Assembly (NCBI GenBank): GCA_019828595.1
Contig: JAHQRK010000027.1
Span: 372,001 to 436,000 of the forward strand
Origin: Aphanomyces cochlioides
Taxonomy: Eukaryota; Oomycota; Saprolegniomycetes; Saprolegniales; Verrucalvaceae
Direction of reading: 5' to 3'
DNA length: 64,000 nt
Shown here in pieces: positions 11,042 to 21,749 of the stretch (within the stretch, counting starts at the first letter, position 1; every line of letters begins with the position of its first letter). The notes below the pieces were generated by a model, which did not search any database, was not told the DNA's origin, and saw nothing but the letters and a program-made list of their open reading frames with translations. A program made the position numbers and the translations under genes.

Positions 11042-12878
11042 ATGCCCAAGATACCAGTCAAGAAGCATGCTCTCTTGCCTGCCGAGAAGCTGATGATTGT
11101 GCGCGCTCATGCGCATTTCATGCAATAAGCTTCGAAACTAAAGCAAGGAAAGTCTCGTGCAGTGCGGAAGGCTGTTGCAGAGTGTTTGGGTGTTGGAACG
11201 AGGTCGGTGGCTGCAGCGGTTGCGCTCTACAACAAGACGAATGACCCTGAGATGTTCCTTGCGATGTGTTCTTCCCCGATCGAACGAGCTCCCCGCGAAA
11301 CGAAATACCCTCAAGCAATAGATTGGATAGATCGTTTGCTAGTCCGGACATGTCTGGTCCTGGAGAGGAGTCTGGTCGAAGTGATTCATTTCCCAAGGTG
11401 GAGCGGAAGCACAGCATGTCGGGTAAGAAGGCGGTTGCGGGAAAGTCTGGCCCCCAGGATCCGGTCAAGGAGACCTTGAAGGTGGTTCGGTCGTCGATCG
11501 TGACAGCTGAGCAGATACGACAATTGTTGACCGAGTGCTTGTCCAAATCAACTGATTTGGCCGAGGAGCAGAAGTAGATCCAAGACCAATTGAAGGCTGA
11601 GTCCACGTCTCGTGCTACGCCTGCGACGGATCCGGTGTCAGAATTCGTGGATTATATTGCGGGCAAGATTAAGGGGTAGGACGCGTGGATCAAGTTTTTG
11701 CGCGCTCAGGCAACCATTTTTCGTCTTGAAAAAGGCGACGGACTCCAACCGCTCAGCATCCCCAAAACGACATCCTCTGAGGGATCCACGGCTCACGGGC
11801 AGCCCGCCGTGCTTGACTTGGCTGGATCCGAGGGTAAGCAGCAATAATATAGTTGATCCTGATTTTCGTCGTAGATGAGTTCGATCATGAGGCAACGGGG
11901 GAGCCCGATCCCAAGAAACCGAAGAAGGATTCCCCTCCCACGATCGTGATTTCAGTCGATGCGGAAGGAGTCGCTGCACTCAGACACTTCCCAAATCTCG
12001 ATGGCGGATTTCATATTTATCTCGAAGTCCGGGATTCGAGACCATGGGGTAGTTGGATCGACAGCTTCCAATCGTTTTTGCCAGGGGTGAATTCATCTCA
12101 GCGAGAGTGGAATCAGTCGTTACGTCAGTGGTGGATCGATCATGGGCGTAAGGTATGGGAGCGATTTTTCTGGTTGGGGACCGGAGCCTACACCAGCGTG
12201 GGTTGGAACGTAAGTCTCTCGCCTTGGACGATCGCTTATGATATGACGTAGGTTGACAAGTCCGCGAATGTTTGCAAGAGCGGGCTCGAAGGGGCGAAGC
12301 GGGCTTTCAATCGTTTAGCCAACGCCTTGCACGCGATCGAGGGGGATCCAGTCTTCCACTTCCTCCTCTACAACGTGCATCCTTACTGGCCGTCGGAGAT
12401 CTGTCTCCATTCGTTGGAGATCATTCGTCTGGTCGAGCGTGCGGACTCAGTGGAGGCGATCCACTACCTTGAGTCGGAGGGCAAGATGCGTTGGCCGGAC
12501 TTCACCCGGTTTCCGCAAATATGCCAGTGGACACTTTGCGACAGCTGACAAGGGCAGTTTTGGAGTTGGATTTGCGTCGTGTGGTTGCACGATTATAGGG
12601 CGGACCGAAGTCCATGGGTTACCAGCTTGGTGAACAGTGTTACTGCAGGGCATGCCGTCGAGAATCGTACCGATCCATTTCCCTACGTCAACTACCCCGA
12701 AGGGATCCACCCGATGCCGGACTTCCTGCAACGGCAGCAAACTCATAAGCCGAATTACGTCGGGCGTTGGATTGGCAGTCCCAATCGCCTGCAAGTCTTG
12801 GATCGCGAAACGAACATTGAGTTAGCGGGAGCCGATCCGACTGGGTTTCGTCCGGGTGAAGGTCCGCAAGTGATTTAG
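11042..12878 (+). pseudogene. Antisense, intron-bearing gene inside the retrotransposon, with HTH-like N-terminus
   Basis: Runs opposite to gag-pol, between integrase and 3' LTR. From ATG 11042 the frame reads MPKIPVKKHALLPAEKLMIV and on through SRAVRKAVAECLGVGTRSVA, a helix-turn-helix-like segment. After a one-base frame change before about 11266 it continues to 11833. A 41-nt intron 11834-11874 (GTAAG...GTAG) and a 42-nt intron 12210-12251 (GTAAGT...GTAG) both join the reading in frame, and the second half runs to a stop at 12876. Four in-frame stops (11126 TAA, 11575 TAG, 11677 TAG, 12546 TGA) break this copy. The middle has a basic KKPKKD stretch, and the second half is Trp-rich. I do not recognise the family. 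Two host-sized introns keeping frame argue that this was a real gene and not chance ORFs. Confidence 0.7.
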
Positions 12879-13030
12879 CGACGTAGTGTCGGCGCGGACT
12901 TGTAGTCGTAAGGCGTAATAAATTTGATTCAATTCATTTGTGATTTGGTTTGTGTTCGAGGCGTTCACGTTCGGAGTTCAGGGTAGCGTGAGATAGTAGA
13001 CGCTAGACAGAATTGTTAATGTAGGGGACT

Positions 13031-15013
13031 CTAATGATAGATGTCCATGGGTCGAGTGTCTTTGTCCAAGTCGGCAAATCGCGGGGATCGCCTCAGAGGG
13101 GGCAGTCCCTTGTCCATGCGTAGTGAGTTCTCGAAGTTGTCGACGTAGGATCGGTAGTCTGATAACTTGGAGGCTTGAGTCCAGTATTTGTAGCTGTCGA
13201 CATGCTCAACGAGGTATTCGGGTTCGCGAGTGTTAGGTAGCCGACGTTTGTCACAGATCTTGTGGAGTGGCGAGTCGACGGAGGTGTAAGCGACGTCCCC
13301 GTCGCTGTAATCGACGCGATCTATGAAGCTGGATCTGGGTAGACAGTCGATCGTAAAGTCGTCGAGAGGCGACTCATCCTCAGGGACTTCCTCGTTGAAA
13401 GGTCTGGAGTAGTAACCTTTGAAGGGCTTTAGACGGTCCACGTTGACCGTGACGATCTTGTCCGGGTGAGTCGGGATGTCGATCTTGTACGTGTTGGGTC
13501 CCATTTTGCGATCGATTCGATATGGCCCGTGCCAGTGAGTCGCTAGCTTGAGAGTCCGCTTGTCGCCGGGGTTGGTTGACTTCGAGAAGTATTTGTAGAC
13601 CCAGACTGCGGAATGATCGTCGAAGGAGACCGGTTTCTGATCAGATTTCGCTGCTGCACTTTTGTTCTGTCCCAAGACCATCTGATTCTCGACGAGTCGT
13701 CTCATTTCCTTCCATGATGAGGCGAGTCGGCGCTTGTATTGAGGAAGATCGTCGGACTTCCAAGCGGGATCAGAGTTAAGGAAGGCTAAGTCGAGGGGTA
13801 GAGTCGGATCCCGACCAAAGAGGCAGAAGTAAGGCGAGTCGCCGAGAGTCTCGTGATGTGCTGTCCGGTAGGCGAAAAGTAGCCTGGGTAAGTAAGTATC
13901 CCAATCAGTGTGGTGATCGTTGACATAGATCTTCATCATCTGGACGATAGTGTGATTGAATCGTTCGACTAGACCCTGGCCTTGAGGGTGATAAGGGGCG
14001 CTGGCGAGTTTGTGGATCCCGAGAGTTGTGTACATCGTGGTCGCGAGTTCAGAGACGAAGTTAGATCCTCGATCGGATAGGAGTTTGTCCGGAATCCCGA
14101 ATCGGCACAAGACTTCGTCGATCAGGACTCTGGAGAAAGTCGAGGTCTTGAGATCCGCGACTGGGAAGGCTTCGACCAATCGTGTGAAGTAGTCAGCAAA
14201 GACCAAGATGTATTTGTTGCCGCGGTTCATTGTGGGCAAGGGACCCAATGCGTCGACGACCAATAGGCCGAAGGGACCTCGTAGTGAATATATCGGCATC
14301 CTTTGCATCGGGCCTTGTCTCCAGGGTCGACTGCCCTTGGCACGATTGCAGTCGGGACATTTTGAGACGTAGTCCTTGCAGTCGAGTTGCCAATTCAACC
14401 AGTAGGCAGTTCGACGGATCCGCTCGCGAGTTTTCATGAGTCCGAGGTGTCCAGTGACAGGAGATGCATGACTTGCATATAGGACTTCCTCGATTAAGGA
14501 GTGCGGGATCACCGGAACTAAGATGAGTTCGGGGTTTCGCAATGGAGTCTTGATAGTGACGTAGCGGCAAACGATGCCTTGTTGCATAAGGTATTGCTGA
14601 CTGTCGCGGACTACCAAGTTTTGTAGGTAAGGATCGAGGGGGATCGCGCCATCCTCTACGTAGGCTCGTAGGCCTACGATCCATGGGTCGTTAGCTTGCT
14701 CATTGTAGAGTCGTGGCGATGGGCGACCTCGTCGGTCGAAGAGTTCCATAGGAGTCGTGATGACACTGGGATTTGGTGATTGTTGAGGATTCTGGAATCG
14801 CGTGGACTTACCGGCTGATGTGTTAGAGTCAGTCGGGTCAGGCGTAGATCCTTCTTGTGTCAGTGATGGTTGTAGGTTAACGGGAGCACTGTTAAGGCGA
14901 CTCATCTGTCGAGTTTGGATAGGGCAGACAGCGAGTCGAGATAATCCGTCTGCGGCCCCGTTGAGTTCTCCGGGTCGATGAATGACAGTGTAGTCGAGTC
15001 CTTGAATCTCCAT
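13031..15013 (-). pseudogene. RNase H end plus integrase of the Ty3/gypsy element
   Basis: A long open frame of 660 codons. It starts inside RNase H (YTVIHRPGELNGAADGLSRL). Next comes the integrase zinc-binding HHCC region, with HASPVTGHLG and later CKDYVSKCPDC. The catalytic core has Asp in LLVVDALGPL and Asp in LLSDRGSNFVSEL, then the Glu in HPQGQGLVERFNHT, so all three acidic residues are present. The C-terminal part ends in GPYRIDRKMGPNTYKIDIP and an acidic/Arg-rich tail; no chromodomain was recognised. This segment alone is intact, but it is separated from RT by a frame change between 15070 and 15013, so it would need translation from a joined polyprotein. Confidence 0.9.
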
Positions 15014-15069
15014 GGCCCATCGGGCGAGTTTGTGGTTCCCTGAGCGCGATCCAGTATTGAAGAGCCAAG

Positions 15070-16287
15070 TCAGGGCTTCGTGATCGGTATAAATGTCAAA
15101 GTGTCTGCGATCGATATAGGGTCGGAACTTTCAGTCGCCCATACGATCCCCCAACATTCGATCTCGGAGATCCCCATCTCTTTCGAGATCCATTTTTGCT
15201 GAGCCTTTGTTAAGGATTGACTAGCATAGGCGATGACGCGATTCTTGCCTTGCTGTTTTTGCATAAGGACTGCAACGACTGCTATGTGACTGGCATCGAC
15301 CCAGATCGAGAAAGGTAGGTCGAAATCAGGGTGAGCCAGGATCGGTGGAGAGACCAGACTGCGTTTGAGACTTTCGAGCGCCTCGTCACATGCGGTCGAC
15401 CAGATGAATTGTTCGGCAGTTAGTAAGTTGGTCAATAGTGCAGCGATTTTAGAGAAGTCGCGTACGAATCGGCGGAAATAACCAGCGAGTCCCAAGAATG
15501 CGCGGACTTCTGAGGCGTCTTTGAGTGTTTTGACCCTGAGGACTGACTTGATTTTCTCAGGATTCGGGAGAATTCCTGCTGGTGTGACGATGTGTCCTAA
15601 GAATGGAACTGATGATCGACCCCATTTGCACTTGGACATCTTGAGTTTGAATCCAGCCTCTCTGAATTTGGTGAGGACTTGACTGAATCGGACCAAATGC
15701 GATCCAAAGTCTTCGCTGTAAACGATGCAATCGTCTAGATAGACTAGGCAAGTTCGCCATTTGTAGTCGATCAGGATGTGTTCCATAAGTTTCTCGAAAC
15801 ATGGGACTGCGTTGCAGAGTCCGAAGGGCATGACGAGCCATTCGTAGAGTCCGTACTTGCATGTGAACGCCGTCTTCTTAATACTGTCTTTAGCCATCGG
15901 GACAATTCCAATATCCCGACGCAATGTCCATAGTGGAGAAGAGTTTGGCTCTGCCAAGGACGTCTAGTAGATCGTCGATCCGAGGCATAGGGTAAGAGTC
16001 TTTCACTGTGATGCTGTTAGTTTGCAGTAGTCGATATAGAAGCGTATCGATCCATCTGGCTTGCGGATCATAAGCACTGGACTTGACCAGGGACTCTTCG
16101 ATGGTCGGATCAGTCCTAGATCAAGGTATTGATTGAGTTCCGCCTCCATAATGTCGCCTTCTGCCTTCGAAGTCCGATATGGTACGCTTCGGATCGGAGG
16201 GTTATTGCCCGTGTCGATGCTGAACTCAATCAGGTGAGTCCGTCCTGGGGCTTTAGATGAGTCGACGAATATGTCGGAGAACTTCAT
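15070..16287 (-). pseudogene. Reverse transcriptase region of the Ty3/gypsy element, frameshifted
   Basis: Two frames, 16287-16003 and 15957-15070. The first holds the RT start, with WSSPVLMIRKPDGSIRFYID then CKL. The second holds PFGLCNAV, the YxDD box as VYLDDCIVYSEDF, the thumb, and the start of RNase H (FSIWVDASHIAVVAVL). Between them the reading changes frame just after CKL (near 16020), and again near 15935-15957, where the first frame meets a TAA. At least two indels therefore disable the enzyme. Catalytic Asp pairs are still present, which suggests the damage is recent. Confidence 0.88.
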
Positions 16288-16353
16288 GAGAGTCTTGCGT
16301 AAGAGTTCGCGTTGATCGATGCTGAGACTTGAGTCAGTCCAGTCGATAGGTAG

Positions 16354-17409
16354 TTATTTAGTCGGAGTCGTCTCCGATTGCACAGGGCAGACAACGCCGG
16401 GGCCCCCGATTTGAGTGAGGACCCTCCTGGGTTCATCTGTAGTATGTGAGGATTGACCGTTGTCTGGTTGTGCGCGGGAATCGCGTGAGTCGAGGGTTGA
16501 TTCCATGTGATCACGAGGTAACGCCATCCATGTGCCAAGGATCGCATGAGCAGGAAGATGGATCGGCGAGTCGGAAGGATTAGCGACTTCAAGGGGTACA
16601 GTCCGTGATGGATTTGTGCTATATAAGGCAGCTGTGGCGTGTAATAGAGCCGACTTGGTGGGTTCGACTAGTATAGTGGTCGAAGTTGGTAAGTCTGATC
16701 CCGCAGAGCACGTGATCCATTGAAAGGATCGTGGAGGGATTTGAGTCGCGGTTGAGACTGTGACAGGTCCAGTTGCATGAGTCTCCTGTTGGGTAGGACT
16801 CAGTGGCGAAAGTGAGATCAGCTCGTCGCAGCCATCGATCGATAGTGTGTTGTCATTCAGGTTGATAATCGCACCCATTTGGCGTAATAGATCGATGCCA
16901 GCAATGCAATCTGTAAGGGCAGTAGAAATGACCCAGAAAGGGAAGAGGACTTTGCGTCCGGCTAAGTTGATCGTGAGTTTGATGCGACCAAGCATTTCGA
17001 GTCGAGAGTTGTCGGCTGATACAAAGGAGGATCGAGGTTGTGACAGAGTTGGGCATCCTAATTTGTGCCAGAAAGTCGCGCTGACAAAGCTACTGGTAGC
17101 TCCAGTGTCGATCAGTGTCGTGGCTTTCATGTTGTTGACGTATGCTTGGATAAAAGGATCCGTATCAGATCTGGATCGGGTGTGACATAATCGTGTCACT
17201 CGACATAAGAGCCGCACAGAGGGCGGATTTCCTTCGAGTAAGTCGGAACAATGGGTCGGATCGATCTTAGCCGATTTGCGATGGAGACTGCGTAGTTGTT
17301 GAGCCTTGAATCGAGCTTGAGTTGAGGCAGTTGGAGTCGAGTGTGGATAGTCCAACGGTAACTCATCCCAGAATTCGTCGGAACATTCCAAATTCGTGGA
17401 TTGTCGCAC
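16354..17409 (-). pseudogene. Aspartic protease region of the Ty3/gypsy element
   Basis: A 351-codon frame with the retropepsin-type active site LIDTGATSSFVS near residue 100, following VNNMKAT. Beyond it are PF-rich beta segments and the hydrophobic loop of the fold, then an extended linker of unclear role. The overall placement is before RT and after the zinc-knuckle gag. The junction with RT near 16290-16354 changes frame. Confidence 0.8.
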
Positions 17410-18153
17410 GTCGGAACATGACGTCGGAATATCAAGGAGATACGTTACAGCGTCGGTCGGCAGTTTCTCGTCTTCAGAGGACGTCGTGCATGAGTCTTCA
17501 CCAAGGATAGACGCACCATCGTCTGGAGATTCATCAATGTCAAGGACTGCATAAGGATTCGCGTCAATCCAAGAAACTCGAGCTAACGGTGTTTGCGGGA
17601 GTTATTGAAGTCTCGACTGGCTCTTCGCGCCTCGTCGCATTTTTCTAGAGTGTCCGCGAACCATTTCAACCAGAGAGCCTCGTCCTCGATGTCAGCAGGG
17701 CGAGTAATAAGTGTGAGTCTGCCTCCGATAAGTCCAAGGAGCGTAGGATTTCCTCATGGGTTGGGTTGACTTGCCGTTTGCGAATGCGTTCAAGTTGTTT
17801 GCGAACGTCCGACTTAGTGATTGGGTAAAGTCGATCTTCGATTTCTTTCGTGTATTCCTCCTCTGGGAACTCAAGGTGGGACTCCATCAGATCAGTGATT
17901 TCGAGACTGGAACAGGTTCAGGCGAAGTCGGATTCACAGTGTCAGGTGTACGATGCGACTTGGGCGAGCGGACTGGGTCCGGTTGCTGGGGTCGAGAAGT
18001 AGGAAGCGAGTCGTGTGTCGAGACATGAGATCCTCCAGAAGAGTCATCATAAGAAGAATCAGATGCATTTGTCTCGGACACGTGGGAAACTTGTTGAGTC
18101 TGGCATACCAGGACGCGTCCTGTTTCCGCAGGAGTCGTCCTGGCGCCGCGATC
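17410..18153 (-). other. gag-pol linker, broken frames
   Basis: Sequence between the end of gag (stop at 18154) and the protease frame. Short minus-strand frames (17887-17666 with EEEYTKEIEDRLYPITKSD; 18081-17887 Ser/Asp-rich) look like fragments of an acidic, charged linker. No complete gene was found, and plus-strand frames here are shadows. Confidence 0.5.
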
Positions 18154-19242
18154 TCAAGCCTTGTCGGCTGGACGGGATGGGCAGCGCGATGCAGAGTGGC
18201 CGACTTGCTTGCAGATTGGGCAGGTTCGAACATGTTCACCGACGTAGTGGCCGACTTGGTGGCACAAGTTGCAACGGAGGAACTTTCGAGGGCAGTCTTC
18301 GGCACCAAGGCCGAGTCGATCGCATCGACCGCAGACCTTCACGCCGCTGGTCGTCATGTCGTCAGGCTTAGCGGTGATCATGACCGGGGCTAAGTCAGTG
18401 CGAGGTCGCGATCGAGAGGGTCCGGATTGCTGAGTCGTGGCAGGGACTGTGATAGGATTGGCACTAGGTGGAGTAGGTTGTTGTGGGAATCCGGGTGCGT
18501 ATGGCGAATGATACGCATAGGGGACATTCATTTGAGCCTGGACTGGGGCAGCGAAGAACGGAGTCGCTGGCTTCGCGAGGGCTTCAGTCAGTTGTTGAAT
18601 CTGGGCGACGAAAGCTTGTTGACTCGTCTGAGTCGTATGCATTGCTTCGAGGATCTTGGCGAGAGTCGGATCCTCCTGGAAGCCGACTTTCGAGTTCCTA
18701 CGGTTTGGTCGAGGAGATTGTTCGGGGGTCGAAGGGGCGGATCGATCGCTGAGATTCGATTTAGACGAGGTCAACATAGTTGAAGCGGATCCCGATCGAG
18801 ATCGCATTCGTTCACGGTAGACAGGCGGATCGTCGAGTCGGATCTGGCGAGTCCGAAGGAGCTTCATGCAGTCAGCAATAGAACAGAGCTCCTTGTCGGT
18901 GTTTTCCAGACAGGACACAGCTCTCGCGTGCCGGACCCCGCGTTTGAAGATAACGACTCCCTGGTGGTCGGGTACGTCGATATCATCAAGGATCGATTGG
19001 AGTCGGATCGCATAGGCCTTGACAGATTCATCCTCAAGTCGTTCTGAGTCTTCGAACAGGTGGTCTACAAGCTCACGAGGGGTGCGATTGCAGAAACGAT
19101 CCATGAAATTGTCATAGATCTCACTCCATACGTCACCGTTTTTGGTCTTGGACAAAGCGATCCACCACTGATTCAAGGCAGGGTGGACTTTGTCGGACGA
19201 GAGTTTGAGTCCGAGCAGCATCTTGCGATCAGAATCGCCCAA
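18154..19242 (-). pseudogene. gag C-terminal half with zinc knuckles
   Basis: The frame holds a capsid-like helical region (ALNQWWIALSKTKNGDVWSE, then an Arg-rich patch). It ends with Cys/His zinc knuckles (CNLCHQVGHYVGEHVRTC then CPICKQVGHSASRC), which bind the element's RNA. It joins the long N-terminal gag frame through a one-base change near 19250: the upstream frame ends at 19266, and this frame is open up to a TAG at about 19276. Confidence 0.82.
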
Positions 19243-19265
19243 CTGACAACGGTCAGCTTGATCGA

Positions 19266-21023
19266 TCAGCTGCTTCTAAAGAATTCGCAATGAGCTTGAT
19301 CGTCGGAAGTCGGAGTCGTGGTATACTTGACAGCACGTCCGAATGCTTGATTGGAGTTTGAGTCGGCGATAGATTCCTTGACGTCGGACATTTCGGTTGC
19401 CATTGCGTTGATGGACGATTGAAGTTCTAGGAGCAGCCGATGGGTAGAATCAGGTGTCGATTTTGGTGAGTCAAACCCGTTGGTAGACACTGGGGTATCA
19501 GACTCAGATTTCGAAACAGCGTGGATTTCGCGAGTGAGTCGTTGACAGGCGACTTCGAGAGTTTGGACGCGGTGGAGTCGAGTCGAGTTGTCCTGAGTCA
19601 AAGCGTCGACTTGTGCGTTGAGTCGGCGATTGGATTCGATGAGTTCGACTTGATTGAGTTCGCTACGGTCACGTTTTTGTTGGGTCGCCGCTTGAGTTTC
19701 TTCGTGGGAGCGACTCAAAACCTGTAGTTCGTGTAAGATGCGATGAAAGTCGGAGGCGCGGTCGTTAGCCAGAGTCTCGAGGTTCTGGCTAATGCGCTGT
19801 TGTTCAGCCGAGTGCTGTTGCAGGGACTGATGCAAATTCGAAATGGTCGTTTGTTGACCGGCCAAGACAGTTTCCAAACGGACAAAGTCGGCTTCGTGCG
19901 TCGGAGATCGATTAGAATGTTGAAGATCGGTTAGTGCAGACTTGAGCTCTCCATAAGTAGAGTTCATTTCGAGCTGGACTTGGTTGGTGCGATCGGAGAG
20001 TCCATGCAAGGAGATCGATAGAGAATTCAAGGAAGTCACCGCCATTTCGTGTTGCGACTGCGACGTCTGTAGTGCAAGATTCAAACGATCGTTGAGAGAG
20101 TTGAACATAACGGACGAGGAGTCGACTTGTGTTTGTAACGACTGTAGTTGGACGGAGAAATTGGAAACCAACGTAAGGGCAGTTTCGGGAGTCTCATTTT
20201 CCATTTCAACGTCCGAAGGCACGAGTTCATGGTTCGCTGGAGGATCGTTCATTTGGCTCGGCGCAGACAAAGGTAAGAGCCGTCGAGCGTTCGTGGACTG
20301 ATCATGAGTTAGGAGGACGGGATCGTAAGAGTTCACTTGGTCAGTTGATCGGACCGTTGGTCGAATCCCAAGAGAAGGTTGGGTCGGGACAATATCAACA
20401 GTGTCATGGTGGACTTGTGCGTTAGTCAGCAATGGAGTCGAGTGACCTTGTTCCAGACGCAGATTCGAGGTAGGTCGCACGTGTTGAGTCTGAGTCACGA
20501 CACTTCTTTCCGTGACTAGAGTGCGAGGAATATGGAGTTCGAGTGGATTCGGTCCAGCGATTGCTCGGCGTAGATTGCCAGTCATGGAGCGAGTAACGAC
20601 AGTGCGCTCGGCGATCGCTGATTGAGTCGCGACAGAAGTGAAGTTGCTTGCTTCATATCGGACGATTTCTTGAGTGGACTCAGCATGGATCGCTCCTCCA
20701 TCAGTCAAGGCAAGAGGGAGAACGCTTGAGTCAGACAAGTACAAGTCATCATCCCCCTCAGGCAAGGGTACAGAGCAAGCGATCGCGAGTGCAGTCTCTT
20801 CGGACAAGGTCAGGTCTTCAGAGGAACTGCGAGGATCCATTGAGTCATCGCTGATGTCAGCCTCAGGGGCTGTTAACGCCAGGTAAGGTTCAGGTCGGAC
20901 TCGCTTCTCATCATCACGTTGCTCGGGTGAGTTAGCGTGATGTTGAATCCGATATTGTAAGTCGCGCTTCCTTGAGGTTGGAGAGGAAGGACGCTGAATC
21001 AGAGCCGAATCAGACTCAGACAT
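19266..21023 (-). pseudogene. Long N-terminal gag region with coiled coils
   Basis: From the Met at 21023 (MSESDSALIQRPSSPTS) the frame gives about 585 residues. The first 290 are Ser/Thr/Pro-rich and acidic. From about residue 290 to 540 the sequence is Leu/Gln/Ser heptad-rich (SLQTQVDSSSVMFNSLNDRL, LVLAGQQTTISNLHQ-type stretches), typical of a coiled coil. No zinc knuckle is in this part. It is unusually long for a Ty3/gypsy gag and may serve particle assembly. The frame is also open further upstream into the LTR, but a start there is not supported. Confidence 0.7.
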
Positions 21024-21133
21024 GAGCTGAGGAGGTGACGCGGGACTTGGATGTTGAGACGACTCGGGGATGGGCGAGTCGGTAGTCTTCGAGGATCCAT
21101 AGAGATAGAGTCTTGAATAAAATTGGAGAATAA

Positions 21134-21148
21134 CCTGCTTCTCCACCA
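21134..21148 (-). other. Candidate primer-binding site
   Basis: On the minus strand, 4 nt after the 5' LTR end (ACCGTTACA), the sequence is TGGTGGAGAAGCAGG. PBS sequences start TGG because they pair with the CCA end of a tRNA. The tRNA was not identified. Confidence 0.6.
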
Positions 21149-21152
21149 CTTT

Positions 21153-21417
21153 TGTAACGGTCGCGGGGATAGCGATGACGCACAAAAAGAATCGAAGGTC
21201 CAGACGTTTGGACTTCACAGGAACCAAATATCCTCGACTTTAGCCAAGGACTCTGCACCAGGATCGGAAGGGGAAGGAGACTAACAACGGTGGTGTAGAT
21301 TAACCGAGTTAGGAGTAGTCGAGCAGAATGAGAAGTGAGATACATAGCTATCTAAGAATCTAAACATCTAATATGGAAGGAGCGTGAGTTCGAGGACGCT
21401 TAGGTCGAATCGAACTA
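21153..21417 (-). repeat. 5' LTR (right copy)
   Basis: A 265-bp repeat, three transitions different from 10618-10882. On the minus strand it begins TAGTTCG and ends CCGTTACA. It fits LTR ends except that the terminal dinucleotide is TA rather than TG. Confidence 0.95.
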
Positions 21418-21749
21418 GAATCTTAGTGGTTTGAAAGGGATCACCTGCGTGGGATGATCCATGAGTTTGACAAGCAACGATCGAGGCTCAACCGTCATAC
21501 GATCGTTTCGTCGAATTCTCATCCTGGTGATACTTCGTGCACAACCATGACAACTAGTTCAAAGGGTAGAGCAGCTTGCTTCATTTTGTTCGTCCAGGAG
21601 ATGGAAATTGAGCTCTACTCATCGCTGATACTCTTTGTGTACACATGGAATTGGAGCTGCTCCATGGTGTCTCGTCGAGTCATAGTGAATACAAGTGTTG
21701 ATAGATGCTGCATGGTCGAACTGCGAAGACGACGAGGAACACATCGACT
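21418..21749. other. Intergenic between retrotransposon and HPS5-like gene
   Basis: No supported gene. The plus-strand open frame beginning at 21454 is antisense to the next gene for most of its length and is rejected. Confidence 0.4.

Larger units (their letters stand above)
10618..21417 (-). mobile_element. Ty3/gypsy-type LTR retrotransposon (defective), about 10.8 kb
   Basis: Two 265-bp direct repeats bound a minus-strand gag-protease-RT-RNaseH-integrase order, with integrase after RT as in Ty3/gypsy elements. A primer-binding site lies 4 nt inside the 5' LTR (at 21134-21148). The coding parts are split by several indels, so this copy cannot make a full polyprotein although the LTRs differ at only three sites. 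No 5-bp target duplication is visible: flanks are GCGAT on the left and GAATC on the right. Nor is there a clear polypurine tract next to the 3' LTR. Between the end of integrase (13031) and the 3' LTR there is a separate antisense gene. The extra 2 kb and a long gag N-terminal region explain the large size. Confidence 0.9.

Noticed and set aside
10613..21422. 5-bp target duplication around the LTR element
   Set aside because: Left flank GCGAT and right flank GAATC do not match, and shifting the LTR ends by one or two bases does not help.
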